From Gammaproteobacteria bacterium (GTDB lineage: Bacteria > Pseudomonadota > Gammaproteobacteria > Granulosicoccales > Granulosicoccaceae), in NCBI GenBank assembly GCA_019634245.1, contig JAHQVR010000335.1, forward strand, positions 1 through 5,388: DNA of 5,388 nucleotides. Reading direction: 5' to 3'. The notes beneath the pieces are model-generated. The model was not told where the DNA came from. It did no database searches and worked only from the letters and a program-made list of their open reading frames with translations. The position numbers and the translations under genes were made by a program. Numbering within the stretch: the first letter of the stretch is position 1; each line of letters begins with the position of its first letter. This document shows positions 5,115 to 5,388 of this stretch, piece after piece.

Positions 5115-5388
5115 GTGCGGATAGTTACAGCCGATAATTCAGCCACGCGTTTTTCAGAGCGCTACCAACAAACCTACCACTCTCAGCACGGCGCTCTTGC
5201 CGAATCCCGATATGTGTTTCTGGAAGCCTCTGGGGTCGCAGCACGCCTCGAAAATCAGACACCGACCTCTGTGCTAGAGATCGGCTTCGGACTAGGCTTG
5301 AATTTCCTTATCACGGCCGACGCAGCGGAATCCCGGGGCACACCTCTGAATTATTTCGCCTTTGAGCACGACTTGATTAATCGAGCTC
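5115..5388 (+). CDS. mnmD: MnmC/MnmD-type tRNA U34 methyltransferase, N-terminal part (cut by window end)
   Basis: Ninety-one residues are present before the window ends. The protein would be the SAM-dependent enzyme that methylates the aminomethyl group on U34 of tRNA to form mnm5(s2)U. Evidence is the N-terminal pattern SATRFSERYQQTYHSQHGAL (9-28), AESRYVFLEAS (29-39) and the SAM-binding motif LEIGFGLGLNFL (54-65), all typical of the DUF752/Methyltransf_30 domain. The HSQHGAL-ESRYVF form looks more like stand-alone MnmD than the GLEETRYVFLGGN of E. coli MnmC, but the missing C-terminus decides whether an FAD oxidase domain is fused. The usual GFGTGLN is GFGLGLN here. The start is GTG, 7 nt after the preceding stop; an in-frame TAA at 5091-5093 and the lack of other start codons fix it. 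No clear ribosome site is seen, so translation is probably coupled. Confidence 0.85.
   Translation, partial: MRIVTADNSATRFSERYQQTYHSQHGALAESRYVFLEASGVAARLENQTPTSVLEIGFGLGLNFLITADAAESRGTPLNYFAFEHDLINRA

Overview
The window looks like chromosomal DNA of a gammaproteobacterium. The main evidence is a cmoA-cmoB pair that closely matches, from memory, the Escherichia coli and Pseudomonas proteins, with an MnmC/MnmD-type tRNA methyltransferase start nearby. Base composition appears roughly balanced. I cannot name the genus. There are no rRNA or tRNA genes, CRISPR arrays or transposase genes in the window.

Layout. On the minus strand, reading from about 1795 down to 97, lies a tightly packed three-gene unit: an AlkA-like DNA glycosylase, azlC and azlD. 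The glycosylase stop overlaps a likely TTG start of azlC, and the azlC stop overlaps the azlD ATG. A good sigma70-type promoter sits just upstream of the glycosylase. The plus strand then carries cmoA (1902-2672) and cmoB (2693-3703), which diverge from the glycosylase. The space between the two units holds a symmetric arrangement of a palindrome flanked by 11-bp direct repeats, placed over both predicted promoters.

From 3704 to 4147 there is a 444-bp gap with no convincing gene. It contains two copies of an 85-86 bp element with matching ends (GGGTCGGACCC on the left, GGTCTGACCC on the right). The ends of each copy are inverted relative to one another, like REP doublets (REPINs). Next comes a promoter with a perfect TATAAT, then a 319-residue protein that I do not recognise (4148-5107). 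Seven bases later begins a methyltransferase of the MnmC/MnmD family, cut by the window end.

How the genes work together. CmoA makes carboxy-S-adenosylmethionine, and CmoB uses it to build cmo5U at the wobble uridine (U34) of tRNAs. MnmC/MnmD-type enzymes complete mnm5(s2)U at the same tRNA position in other tRNAs. The plus-strand half is therefore a wobble-uridine modification neighbourhood with one uncharacterised soluble protein in it. The minus-strand unit joins alkylation-damage base excision with a two-component branched-chain amino-acid exporter; the functional link is unclear. The most interesting items are the REPIN-like doublets, the unknown protein coupled to the U34 methyltransferase, the structured divergent promoter, and an apparent Asp-to-Ser change at a cofactor-contact position of CmoA.
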